DNA of 64,000 nt, taken from assembly GCA_016931225.1 (NCBI GenBank), contig JAFGFE010000003.1:1-64000 (forward strand). The letters run 5' to 3'. Shown here piece after piece: positions 37,253 through 46,002 of the stretch. The notes under the pieces are model-generated. The model ran no database searches and was not told where the DNA came from. It was given only the letters and a program-made list of their open reading frames with translations. Positions within the stretch are counted from its first letter, which is position 1, and each line of letters opens with the position of its first letter. This stretch comes from Candidatus Zymogenaceae bacterium (GTDB taxonomy: Bacteria; Desulfobacterota; Zymogenia; Zymogenales; Zymogenaceae). The translations under genes and the position numbers were made by a program.

Positions 37253-38435
37253 ATCCCAACCTCATCTTTATATCGTCAGCCGCAAGGCCGTTTTCCTTCC
37301 CCAAAACGACGGTCCTGAGTTTCTTTATTTCGATGTTCTTTCGATAAAAATAATCTATGAGCACTTCAACACCGAAATTGATGAGCCGCACCCTGTCCAG
37401 CAACCTGAGGATCTCGTTGTCCATCAGCGCCTCCAGGCGGGAGAAGGTGGTGGAGTTTTTCAGGTAGGGTATTCCGTCACCGGTCAGATCGGTGTATTCC
37501 GTTTGAGCGAAGAAATCGGTCTCCACCTCCTCAATTTCCCTGGGGTATTCTTCGAGAAATCGAGCACGGTCTATGCCGCCGCCTTCGATAAAACCCTCCT
37601 GAAACGCAGCCTGGGGCTCTTCAAGCCATTTAAGCCGTAAAAACGTCAGGATGTTGGTGATATCAACCTCCATAACCAGAAGCTTATAGAGCAACAGCTC
37701 CCGCAGGGACTTGGCCCGACCGATGAGATATTCATACATAATGCGATCCACCGCCAAATCTATATCCACGGGACGCTTCTCGGCGTCATATGCATCACGT
37801 GCGGCGATCGCTGCTTCTTTCAGATGCCCGGGGAGGTCTCCCGATTTCTCCGGTTCTCGAACCTCTTGGAGTATCGTCAAGGGAGAGATGGTGCCCAGAT
37901 CGCTGAAGGATTCCTTTGCGTCCATCCCTCTATGGACAGACTTCACGGCCAGCTTCAGGTTGAAGTAATCATAGGGGATGAAAAGGAGGTCCGTTACCTC
38001 TGTATCCTGGCTCAGGGAATCAACGAGCGTTCTCACCCGTTTTTCCTCGTTAGAAAGGATACTGTTGATATCGTATACCGCCTCTGTTGCGCCTATGTCG
38101 TCCTGGTAGGCTTGCGCGTAGTCGGTATCACCCAGCATGGAGAATACATCCTCGGTCCGCCGCGCCTCCGCTAATCGAAGAAATCGATCATGGGCGACCA
38201 TGCGGTGCTCGATGGTTCTAATGTATCCCGCGGCATAGGTATATCGCCGGTCGCTGCCCCATCTCCACTGACCTGACAGGAGATACAGGTCGAAATCCAC
38301 CGGATAGACGCTCCCCATACCAACGGACCCGAAAAACGCCACATCCAGGTTCCTGTCTTTTTTCAACGCGGGGTGTACCGGTATTTGATTCATCGGTTTA
38401 TTTCTCGTTGTGTCACGGCGCGATGCATCCATCAT
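37239..38435 (-). CDS. atpC: V/A-type ATPase subunit C
   Basis: A 398-residue funnel subunit linking the K ring to the central stalk. The C-subunit pattern (YAAGYIRTIEHRMVAHDRFLRLAEA, ...DVFSMLGDTDYAQ) starts near residue 66, so the protein has an N-terminal extension of about 60 residues over typical members. Internal starts (38393) would shorten it, and none has a good ribosome-binding site, so the start is unsure. Helical repeats around YDINSILSNEEKRV and FNLKLAVKSVHRG are normal for the family. Confidence 0.85.
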   Translation of the reverse strand: MMDASRRDTTRNKPMNQIPVHPALKKDRNLDVAFFGSVGMGSVYPVDFDLYLLSGQWRWGSDRRYTYAAGYIRTIEHRMVAHDRFLRLAEARRTEDVFSMLGDTDYAQAYQDDIGATEAVYDINSILSNEEKRVRTLVDSLSQDTEVTDLLFIPYDYFNLKLAVKSVHRGMDAKESFSDLGTISPLTILQEVREPEKSGDLPGHLKEAAIAARDAYDAEKRPVDIDLAVDRIMYEYLIGRAKSLRELLLYKLLVMEVDITNILTFLRLKWLEEPQAAFQEGFIEGGGIDRARFLEEYPREIEEVETDFFAQTEYTDLTGDGIPYLKNSTTFSRLEALMDNEILRLLDRVRLINFGVEVLIDYFYRKNIEIKKLRTVVLGKENGLAADDIKMRLGYVSK

Positions 38436-38589
38436 GCCGTCGGGTGTTTCAGTTAAATCCCGTCAAATTCCTTCATCCGCCGATCTTCGACGTATGGTAT
38501 TCTCACTCTTTCCCTCGCCACAGGACCCACCGTTCTCCATACCCGACTTCTCCACTCACCCTCGCCGAAACGGCGGGCGCCGCACATTT

Positions 38590-39201
38590 TTATGATTCCG
38601 GAAAGAGTATCTCAGTCAACCGCCCCTCCAGCTCGTAGCGCAGCTCTCCCAAAAGCACATCGAGGCTCAGGTTTATCTCCGTCCTCCCCTTTGAAAGGAC
38701 GATGCCTCCCTCGATGTTCCTTGTCTCATTGGATACGTCGACCTTGCCGGGAAGTTTTTTCTCCTTGAGCGCGGCGTTGATCGATGAAGTCCACGTCTTC
38801 AGCTTCTTTGAGAGGCGCTTGTTGTCCGACGGAGACAGCATGATTATCTCATCGCCGGAGGCACAATGGTTGACGGCAAGGCCGGACAGGAGCTTCAGGT
38901 ATTCGTCGTCGGGTAGGCCATGCAGCTTCGCTTTCGCCTCGGCGAATACCTCGTTTATTATGCTCTCCTTGGCGGCGAGCACGCGCTTTCTCCCCTCGAG
39001 CCGGGCCGAAGAGGTCTGGCGGCGGACGATTTCTTCTGCCTCGTCCTCCGACCTTTTTTTAGCGTCCTCGTCCAACTCCCGCTGGTCGGCGTCGAGCCGT
39101 GTCCTGAGCCTTTCGACATCCTCCTCGGCCTTTCCATCGATCACCTTTACGGTGGATGCAGCTTCGGACAGTATTTTTTCAACGATGTTCTCTAAGGACA
39201 T
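38590..39201 (-). CDS. atpE: V/A-type ATPase subunit E
   Basis: A 203-residue peripheral stalk subunit. A long charged N-terminal helix (about residues 1-95, rich in Glu, Asp, Arg and Ala) is followed by a globular C-terminal domain with IEGGIVLSKGRTEINLSLDVLLGELRYELEGRLTEILF, the family ending. It pairs with subunit G/H. A 154-base gap separates it from subunit C. Confidence 0.9.
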   Translation of the reverse strand: MSLENIVEKILSEAASTVKVIDGKAEEDVERLRTRLDADQRELDEDAKKRSEDEAEEIVRRQTSSARLEGRKRVLAAKESIINEVFAEAKAKLHGLPDDEYLKLLSGLAVNHCASGDEIIMLSPSDNKRLSKKLKTWTSSINAALKEKKLPGKVDVSNETRNIEGGIVLSKGRTEINLSLDVLLGELRYELEGRLTEILFPES

Positions 39202-39255
39202 ACGATCACCTTATCTTTTTCTCAAGACGGTGTTTCCCGTTCTGTTCCCCTGCGT

Positions 39256-39277
39256 TGCGGCCGCTGTGAGCGCCGCA
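39256..39277 (-). other. Hairpin immediately downstream of the K-subunit gene
   Basis: TGCGGC-GCT (39256-39265) pairs with AGC-GCCGCA (39269-39277) with one bulged C and a 3-base loop. It lies 6 bases past the atpK stop codon. No T run follows, so it may stabilise the K message rather than terminate it. Confidence 0.6.
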
Positions 39278-39283
39278 CCGCTG

Positions 39284-39793
39284 TTAGACGACGATACCCT
39301 GGAGCATCAGGATGGTGATCAACAGGCCCAGAATCGCATAGGTCTCGACCATGGCGCCGTAAATAACCGCCCGCATCATGGCGTCCGGTCGCTTGGCTGC
39401 CATGCTGACGCCGGTTGCGCACACTTTACCCTGGTTGATACCGGAAATCCATCCGGAGAGCCCCGTGGGTATCCCCGCAAAACAGAGCATCCAGGCCTGG
39501 GCCATTCCCGGAATGGTCGGGTCGCCGGTGAGCAGGTTTATCTGGTTCAGAATCAGAAACGCGCCCAGGAAGCCGTATATACCCTGGGTTCCCGGAAGGG
39601 CAACCAGGATGAGGAGGTTTCCGAATTTATCCGGGTCTTCGGCCAGCACGCCGTTGGCCACCTGGGCCGCCGTGCCGATACCGATGGCGGAGCCGAAACC
39701 GCCGAATACCACGGCGATGGCGGCGCCCAGGATGGGCAGCGCCAGCTCGGGCACCGTGAGCATAAAAATGTTTTCCTGCAAGATCTCTAACAT
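39284..39793 (-). CDS. atpK: V/A-type ATPase subunit K (proteolipid ring), predicted Na+-binding
   Basis: A 169-residue proteolipid with four membrane helices (two fused hairpins), forming the rotor ring. The first hairpin has Gln70 where a carboxylate would be in other types, in ALPGTQGIYGF. The second has the single ion-binding carboxylate, Glu150 in MVETYAILG. Leu66, Thr69, Gln70, Tyr73, Gln121 and Glu150 match, in order and with consistent spacing, Leu61, Thr64, Gln65, Tyr68, Gln110 and Glu139 of the Na+ site of Enterococcus hirae NtpK. I infer Na+ coupling. It follows subunit I by 100 bases. Confidence 0.93.
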   Translation of the reverse strand: MLEILQENIFMLTVPELALPILGAAIAVVFGGFGSAIGIGTAAQVANGVLAEDPDKFGNLLILVALPGTQGIYGFLGAFLILNQINLLTGDPTIPGMAQAWMLCFAGIPTGLSGWISGINQGKVCATGVSMAAKRPDAMMRAVIYGAMVETYAILGLLITILMLQGIVV

Positions 39794-39893
39794 GTCAACT
39801 CTCCGAAAAAGGCTTTGTCGCGCAGGGTGTCATCATCCCGTCCCCGCCGCTTAGTTGGCGGATTTTTCACGGTGATGTATACATCCCGTCACA

Positions 39894-41939
39894 TTATTTC
39901 TCCATTTCGTCATCTATAAGAACGTATTTCGTCTCTATTCCGAAGGGACGGAAGGGTCTCCCCCCGCCCTCGAAAAACTTCGTATAGAACTCCACATATT
40001 GGAGCCTCGTGGTATGCACGAACGCACCCAGGGCGTTGATGGCGATGTTGAACGCGTGCCCCGCCAACAGGATGAGAATTGCGGCGATAATCCCAACCAC
40101 CGGGATACTGGCAACCATACCGGCGACGATATTGACCACCGCCGCGATGATACCGGTGGCAAGCCCCAGGGCCAGAAGCCTGAGATAGCTGAGCACGTCT
40201 CCCATATACGAGGTGCTGCCGTATATGGCGTACACGCCCCAGAGGATGCGCACCAGGATGTTGCCTTCCTGATGAGAAAAGAGGATGATGGCCGCCACCG
40301 CCGTGAGAATGGCGATGGTTGCAGTCTTGACCCCCCACGCCGGTATGAGTCCGGGGGCCATGAACTGGGTCAGGAGCACCGCGGCGCTGTCGAGAAAGAT
40401 GATCCACCCGAGCTGCACGAACAGGGCCTGGGTGAAGTTCTTCCGCTTGAGATTCATGACCATTTTTATGAGCAATCCAAAGTTTATCTGGACCACCCCC
40501 AGCACGATGCAGATGAGCATGAAGGTAATGGTATCCTGCACCGGGTCGAACAGCTTGAGCTGATAGAGGAAGTTGTTCAGCGGTGAGGTAACCGCAACAG
40601 TCGCATCGGGATTTGCGGCCAGGGCCGCCGTGACGTCCTCGGCATGGACCGGCTCAACGATGGAGATGCCGAACCAGCCGCCGGTGGCGGCTCCCGCCAC
40701 GATGGTGGAGATCGCGCCGATGGTCAACAGTCCCACGAGCTTTGTCTTCCCCAGGGTGTGGCGGAACTTGATCATGGCGAAAATCATCAGGGCCAGCATA
40801 ATCAGCCCGTATCCCGCATCGGTCAGGCACAGCCCGAAGAATATGACGAAAAACGGGAACAGAAGTGGCGTGGGGTCCACGCCATCCGGAGCGGGCATGC
40901 CGTAGAGCTCCGTGATGAGCTCGTAGGGGCGCACGATCCGTCGGTTCTTCAGAAGAATCGGCGGCTTGTCGTCCTCGGACGGCGGAAACGGCATCATTTC
41001 AACCAGGTCGAACCTTCCCGTCACATCCTCCCTCATCGAATCCACGACACTCGTTGGCATCCATCCCTCGATGAACGACACATCCCGGGAGGAGCGGACC
41101 TCTTCGGCCACCTCTTCCCGCTCCTTTTCGATGGTATAGTGATCATAGAGGGCTTCAAGGTCACCGGTCTTTTCGGCGAGACTCCGGGCCTCTCCCTCCT
41201 GTTCCTCTCCCCTCGCGGTGAGCTCGGTTATTTCCCGCTCCAGTTCCTTGACAAGGTTCTCAAACGTGCCGTCTGCATCCGGCAGGGACTCCTTTTCGGC
41301 CTCTATCTTCGCCAGCGCCTCATCGTACGCGGTGCGATCTTCCTGGTGACAGGCGAAGTGAAAATAGGTATAGTCGCCGATGGCACAGATCCTAGTCAGC
41401 ACGTGGGTATTACCCGTCTCCTCCATGACCCGCTCCACCTCACTTGCGGGGGTCTTGTAGATCATGAACAGGGTCTGATAGACGTGTTTCGTCTCCCTGA
41501 GACTGCTGATGGGCGTATCGATGCAGAGCCAGGGGCGATAGACATCCGCCGTGGACTCAAGCTTCGTAATCTGGTTTTTGTTCTCGTTGATTTCCCGGTT
41601 GAGTCTTCCCGCCCGTTCAATGACGTCACGAGTCGGAAAGCGTTCCGCCAACAGAGACAGGTCTTCCACGCCCTTTTGCTCTTTCGGCGCCATGAAAGAC
41701 TTTTTATTGCCGTACGGCTTGAGGAATTGGAGGGTGAAGTCTATCTGGGAGGTGAGCGCCACCAGGTCGTTGAGGCGATCGGAATCGGCTCGAAAGAGAT
41801 CGCCGAAGGCTTCCTTCACCTCGGGTTGGGAGAGTTCCGATATTTCCACAACTCCCCGCTTTTGAATGAACTTCAGAAACGGCTCGCGCTCATGGTTGTG
41901 GATGACAAAAAGAACTTTTGATAGATCCGAGATACTCAC
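39894..41939 (-). CDS. atpI: V/A-type ATPase subunit I (a-type stator)
   Basis: A 681-residue membrane subunit forming the ion half-channels against the K ring. The N-terminal cytoplasmic half (about residues 1-330) is coiled coil. The C-terminal half has about eight membrane helices, with FFVIFFGLCLTDAGYGLIML, IWGVYAIYGSTSYMGDVLSYLRLLALGLATG, and the essential Arg in LSYLRLLALG. The end HTTRLQYVEFYTKFFEGGGRPFRPF is typical. Its ATG overlaps the stop of the G/H gene by 4 bases. Confidence 0.95.
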   Translation of the reverse strand: MSISDLSKVLFVIHNHEREPFLKFIQKRGVVEISELSQPEVKEAFGDLFRADSDRLNDLVALTSQIDFTLQFLKPYGNKKSFMAPKEQKGVEDLSLLAERFPTRDVIERAGRLNREINENKNQITKLESTADVYRPWLCIDTPISSLRETKHVYQTLFMIYKTPASEVERVMEETGNTHVLTRICAIGDYTYFHFACHQEDRTAYDEALAKIEAEKESLPDADGTFENLVKELEREITELTARGEEQEGEARSLAEKTGDLEALYDHYTIEKEREEVAEEVRSSRDVSFIEGWMPTSVVDSMREDVTGRFDLVEMMPFPPSEDDKPPILLKNRRIVRPYELITELYGMPAPDGVDPTPLLFPFFVIFFGLCLTDAGYGLIMLALMIFAMIKFRHTLGKTKLVGLLTIGAISTIVAGAATGGWFGISIVEPVHAEDVTAALAANPDATVAVTSPLNNFLYQLKLFDPVQDTITFMLICIVLGVVQINFGLLIKMVMNLKRKNFTQALFVQLGWIIFLDSAAVLLTQFMAPGLIPAWGVKTATIAILTAVAAIILFSHQEGNILVRILWGVYAIYGSTSYMGDVLSYLRLLALGLATGIIAAVVNIVAGMVASIPVVGIIAAILILLAGHAFNIAINALGAFVHTTRLQYVEFYTKFFEGGGRPFRPFGIETKYVLIDDEMEK

Positions 41940-42259
41940 TGGTCAAACATCTTTTCTGTAATAAGGTTCACTGCCGCATCTCTGGACTTGTCCGCCCTGG
42001 CTCTGATCCTGTTGATTTCCTGCTGGGCTTCCTCCAGGATATTGGATTCGGCCGCCGCCGCATCCTTCTTCGCCTGCTCCATCAACTCCGCCCGCTTCGC
42101 TTCATTTTTTTTTCGGGATTTTTCCAGGATATCCTCCCGCTTCTTTTCAAAATCGGTCTGTGACGCCCTGGCACGGGCCTCGGCCTCTTTTATCAGCTGC
42201 TCGCTGGAGGCTTCGGCTTTCTTGATGGAACCGATGATGTTATTAAGCATGATATCCAT
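41936..42259 (-). CDS. V/A-type ATPase subunit G/H (peripheral stalk)
   Basis: A 107-residue single long helix, rich in Glu, Ala, Lys and Arg (SIKKAEASSEQLIKEAEARARASQTDFEKKREDILEKSRKKNEAKRAEL). This is the G/H peripheral-stalk pattern, and it pairs with subunit E. It is the first gene of the operon, starting about 30 bases after the predicted transcription start. Confidence 0.85.
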   Translation of the reverse strand: MDIMLNNIIGSIKKAEASSEQLIKEAEARARASQTDFEKKREDILEKSRKKNEAKRAELMEQAKKDAAAAESNILEEAQQEINRIRARADKSRDAAVNLITEKMFDQ

Positions 42260-42292
42260 CCCCGCATAAGGTTGATAAAATCAAACTCTACT

Positions 42293-42321
42293 TTATATAG
42301 CATCACAAAATAAAATGCAAG
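42293..42321 (-). promoter_or_regulatory. Predicted promoter of the V/A-ATPase operon
   Basis: On the minus strand, TTGCAT (42316-42321), a 17-base spacer and TATAAA (42293-42298). The start would be near 42286, about 27 bases before the G/H start codon. The rest of the 300-base gap to the divergent symporter gene holds no recognised gene. Confidence 0.6.
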
Positions 42322-42562
42322 AAAAATCAAAAAAATTTTTCTTAAATAATTCACTTTTTTTATCCCGTCGTCGTGAACACACCATGCTTTCCCCCCGGCC
42401 CTTCTTTCTTCTTTTCGATATACTCCTATTTACACCTTTACCTCCTGTGTGTTATGATGCACTGCCGGATGAGATTAACATGTCAATCCGCACTCGATGC
42501 GCGTTGCTTCACGCGCTGTGTTTTTCATGCCATAAAATCACGATGTCAAGGAGACGATCGCT

Positions 42563-43924
42563 ATGTCCGCAGAATCACAGCGTTCAGAATCGCCCGTCCC
42601 TCTGAAAACGAAGCTCTCATACGGCGTCGCCGACCTGGGTATCTGTCTGCCCCTGTCGACGGTCACCTTCTTTCTGCTCTATTTCTATACCGACATAATC
42701 GGGCTCTCGCCGGCGCTGGCCGGCCTGGCCATGTTTCTGCCCAAAATGTGGGACGCCGTCTCCGATCCCATGATGGGCCAGATCAGCGACCATACGAGAA
42801 GCCGCTGGGGACGGAGGCGCCCGTATCTCCTGTTCGGCTCCTTTCCCTATGTCATCGCTTTTATCCTACTGTGGACCCCGTTTTCATCACTGGGATCCAC
42901 CGGAACGTTTATATATTTAATAATAACTTATATCCTGTTTTTCACCGGGTCGACGGTGGTGGGCGTCCCCTTCAACGCCCTGCTTCCCGAAATATCCCTG
43001 GATCCCCACGAGCGGACGAAGCTCCAGGCGTTTCGCCAGCCCTTCGCGATTATCGGCTGGATCTGCGGCAGCGCCCTGGTGCTGCCGCTGGTGGGCATGC
43101 TCTCCGGGGGGCAGCCCGGGTTCGTTCGGGTGGCGGTGATCTTCGGATTCTTCACCGTGCTCGCGTTTGTCGTCACCTTCCTGGGCGTCAGGGAGCGGCC
43201 CGATTTTATACGGAGCAAGACCCTGTCGGTCTTCTCGTCTCTCAGGGAGACCTTTAAGAACAGGCTCTTCTTGATTTTCGCCGCCGTGTATGTGTTATCA
43301 TCCATGGGATATACGCTCCTTTCCACATCGATAATCTACTACGCGAAGTACTGGCTGGGAAACGAGCCTTTCTTCACCACCATGATGGGCCTCGTACTCG
43401 GATTCGTCCTTGTTTCGATTCCGATCTGGGTGTTTCTCAGCGGAAAGATCGGGAAGAAGGAGACCTTCATCGCCGGACTTCTGGTCTTCATCATTGCCAT
43501 GGCCCTGCTCCCACTGCACCCGCCCCGGATAACCCCGTTCATTTACGTCATCATGATAATCGCCGGTTTCGGCAGCGGCGCCTACTTCATCTTTCCCTAT
43601 GCCATCATGCCCGAAATCATCGATGTTGACGAGCTTTCCACCGGCACCCGACGGGAGGGGATGTATTTCGGGATATATTTTCTGATGCTGAAGCTGGCCA
43701 TCGCCCTGGCCCCGGCGATCGTGGGATTCTCCCTCGGCTTCTTCGGATTCGAGGCGAACCAGGAACAGACCGAGACGGCCCTGAACGGCATCCGTATGAT
43801 ATCCGGGTTCGCGCCCCTGGGATTTCTCGCCCTGGCTCTCGTCACCCTGCTTTTCTTCCCCCTGGGGAAAGCAAAAGCCGACGAAGTGAGCCGGGCGATG
43901 GCAAAAATGCGAAACTCCTCATAA
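42563..43924 (+). CDS. GPH-family sugar:cation symporter (MFS_2)
   Basis: A 453-residue integral membrane protein with about 12 helices. The start LSYGVADLGICLPLSTVTFFLLYFYTDIIGLSP and the loop MWDAVSDPMMGQISDHTRSRWGRRRPYLLFG are the signatures of the glycoside-pentoside-hexuronide (MelB) family, including the DPxxG and WGRRRP parts. It probably carries a sugar or glycoside with Na+ or H+. A strong AAGGAG site precedes the ATG. The glycoside hydrolase 2 kb downstream on the same strand could process the imported sugar. It is divergent from the Na+-type ATPase operon. Confidence 0.9.
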   Translation: MSAESQRSESPVPLKTKLSYGVADLGICLPLSTVTFFLLYFYTDIIGLSPALAGLAMFLPKMWDAVSDPMMGQISDHTRSRWGRRRPYLLFGSFPYVIAFILLWTPFSSLGSTGTFIYLIITYILFFTGSTVVGVPFNALLPEISLDPHERTKLQAFRQPFAIIGWICGSALVLPLVGMLSGGQPGFVRVAVIFGFFTVLAFVVTFLGVRERPDFIRSKTLSVFSSLRETFKNRLFLIFAAVYVLSSMGYTLLSTSIIYYAKYWLGNEPFFTTMMGLVLGFVLVSIPIWVFLSGKIGKKETFIAGLLVFIIAMALLPLHPPRITPFIYVIMIIAGFGSGAYFIFPYAIMPEIIDVDELSTGTRREGMYFGIYFLMLKLAIALAPAIVGFSLGFFGFEANQEQTETALNGIRMISGFAPLGFLALALVTLLFFPLGKAKADEVSRAMAKMRNSS

Positions 43925-44035
43925 GAGATGCTCCCGTGAAATATAAGGACGAAAAGCCTGTGCCTTTTTTTATATAAGAGAGAAACGATAGAAATGTGAT
44001 TTTTTATATCACGATTACATAAAGGACGTTTCGGT

Positions 44036-45937
44036 ATGTCAAGGATTTCATTCGGTGATCGATTGCGCTACCGGTTCGACAACATCATGGCCCGGGGCGC
44101 CGTCGCCACCATCACATGGCTCCTGATCATTTCCATTCTCCTTATCCTCTTTTTTACGATCCTGGTGTTTTTCACCAGTATCGATCCGGAAGGGAGGGGG
44201 TTTTTGGAAATGGGCTGGGCCACGATGATGCGCGCCATCGACCCGGGAACCATGGCCGGCGACACCGGCAACTGGGCATTCTTGATCCTGATGCTGTTGG
44301 TCACCCTCAGCGGCATCTTCACCGTCAGCATACTCATCGGCATCCTGACTGCGGGCATCGAGGATAAGCTCACCGACCTCAGAAAGGGACGATCTTTCGT
44401 GGCGGAAACCGGACACACGGTCATCCTGGGATGGTCGCACCACGTGTTCACCATACTCTCGGAGCTGATCATCGCGGGCGAAAACCAAAAGCGGACGTGC
44501 ATCGTGATCCTGGCGGATGTGGACAAAATCGAGATGGACGACGAAATCTCGGACAATGTCAGACGAGGGAAAAACACGGTCATCGTCACCCGCAGCGGCA
44601 GTCCCCTGGATCGAAACGACTTGGAAATCGTCAACATCGAACAGGCCCGATCCATCATTATTCTGGCCGGCGCCGACGAGACCGGAGATATCGAGGTCGT
44701 CAAGTCGATCCTCGCCCTGACGAATACCGCCGCCCGAAGGACCGAACCCTATCACATCGTCGCCCCCATCCGCAATCGGAGCAATCTCGAGGTGGCCCGG
44801 ATGGTGGGCGGGGACGAGGTGCAGCTCGTGCTCGCCGGCGAGGTCATCTCCCGCATTGCGGCGCAGACGTGCCGCCAGTCCGGGCTTTCGGCGGTCTACA
44901 CGGAGCTTCTCGATTTCAGCGGGGACGAGATATACTTCCAGGAGGAGCCGACCCTCTTCGGCAAAACCTTCGGAGAGGCGCTTTTCGCCTACGAGGACTC
45001 GGCCCTAATGGGGATACGCCTCAGCGACGGGCGCATCCTCTTAAATCCCCCCATGGATACCGTCCTCAAGCCCGGGGACATGGTCATCGCCATCTCCGAG
45101 GACGACGACACGGTCATCCCCTCAACCGGCGCCGATATTTCGATAGATGTTTCGGCCATCACGGAGGGCGTCCCGGAGACACCGGGGCCGGAGCGAACCC
45201 TGGTGCTGGGGTGGAACCGTCGGGCGCCCCTGATCGTCCGGGAGATGGACAACTATGTGGCGCAGGGCTCCGAGCTCATGGTCGTGGCGGAGCGGGAGGG
45301 CATCACCGACCGGGAATTCGCGGATCGATTCCGCGATTTCGACCTGAAAAACACCACCCTCTCATATCGGCGGGGCGATACCGCGGACCGCACGGTATTG
45401 GAGAGCCTGGACGTGGCCTCCTACGACCATATTGTGCTGCTCAGCTATACCGACCGTTTCCCCCCCCAAACCGCCGACGCCCAGGCCCTGGTGACACTGC
45501 TTCACCTCAGAGATATTCAGGAACGTTTCGGAATACACCTCTCCATCGTCAGCGAAATGCAGGACATTAAGAATCTCGAATTAGCGGAGACCGCCAAGGC
45601 GGACGACTTTATCGTCAGTGACAACCTGATAAGCCTGATGCTCTCTCAGATATCCGAGAACAGGGAGCTGAAGCGGGTGTTCGACGACCTGTTCGATCCG
45701 GACGGCTCGGAAATATATTTAAAGCCCGTGGCCGACTACGTAGAGACCGCTCACCCGGTCAATTTTTACACCGTCCTGGAAGCCGCCAGGAGAAAAAACG
45801 AAGTGGCCATCGGATACCGCCTGGCCGATCTGGCATTCGATGCGGAATACGCCTACGGCGTCTTCGTCAATCCGAAGAAAACGGAGACCCTCACCTTCTG
45901 TGCCGATGATCGGATTATCGTTCTTGCCGAAGACTGA
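44036..45937 (+). CDS. CASTOR/POLLUX-like ion channel with paired RCK-type domains
   Basis: A 633-residue protein. The N-terminus has one clear membrane helix (about 25-47), a pore-like loop with WATMMRAIDPGTMAGD (about 60-80) and a second helix (about 82-110). The rest is two Rossmann-type domains with TrkA-N-like starts (HTVILGWSHHVFTILSEL near 125 and RTLVLGWNRRAPLIVREM near 385) plus C-terminal parts. This is the architecture of the plant CASTOR/POLLUX/SYM8 nuclear channel family and its bacterial homologues. The filter differs from the K+ channel TVGYG. Ion and ligand are unknown; Ca2+ or monovalent cations are possible. The AAAGGACG site is near the ATG. Confidence 0.8.
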   Translation: MSRISFGDRLRYRFDNIMARGAVATITWLLIISILLILFFTILVFFTSIDPEGRGFLEMGWATMMRAIDPGTMAGDTGNWAFLILMLLVTLSGIFTVSILIGILTAGIEDKLTDLRKGRSFVAETGHTVILGWSHHVFTILSELIIAGENQKRTCIVILADVDKIEMDDEISDNVRRGKNTVIVTRSGSPLDRNDLEIVNIEQARSIIILAGADETGDIEVVKSILALTNTAARRTEPYHIVAPIRNRSNLEVARMVGGDEVQLVLAGEVISRIAAQTCRQSGLSAVYTELLDFSGDEIYFQEEPTLFGKTFGEALFAYEDSALMGIRLSDGRILLNPPMDTVLKPGDMVIAISEDDDTVIPSTGADISIDVSAITEGVPETPGPERTLVLGWNRRAPLIVREMDNYVAQGSELMVVAEREGITDREFADRFRDFDLKNTTLSYRRGDTADRTVLESLDVASYDHIVLLSYTDRFPPQTADAQALVTLLHLRDIQERFGIHLSIVSEMQDIKNLELAETAKADDFIVSDNLISLMLSQISENRELKRVFDDLFDPDGSEIYLKPVADYVETAHPVNFYTVLEAARRKNEVAIGYRLADLAFDAEYAYGVFVNPKKTETLTFCADDRIIVLAED

Positions 45938-46002
45938 TGAGAGACAAAATACATCAACAAAGATCCCATACACTACCCCGGATAACCAACGACTAAGCGC
46001 CC

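Noticed and set aside
40644-41921. 425-residue plus-strand frame over atpI
   Set aside because: It is an antisense shadow of subunit I, which has full family motifs on the minus strand.
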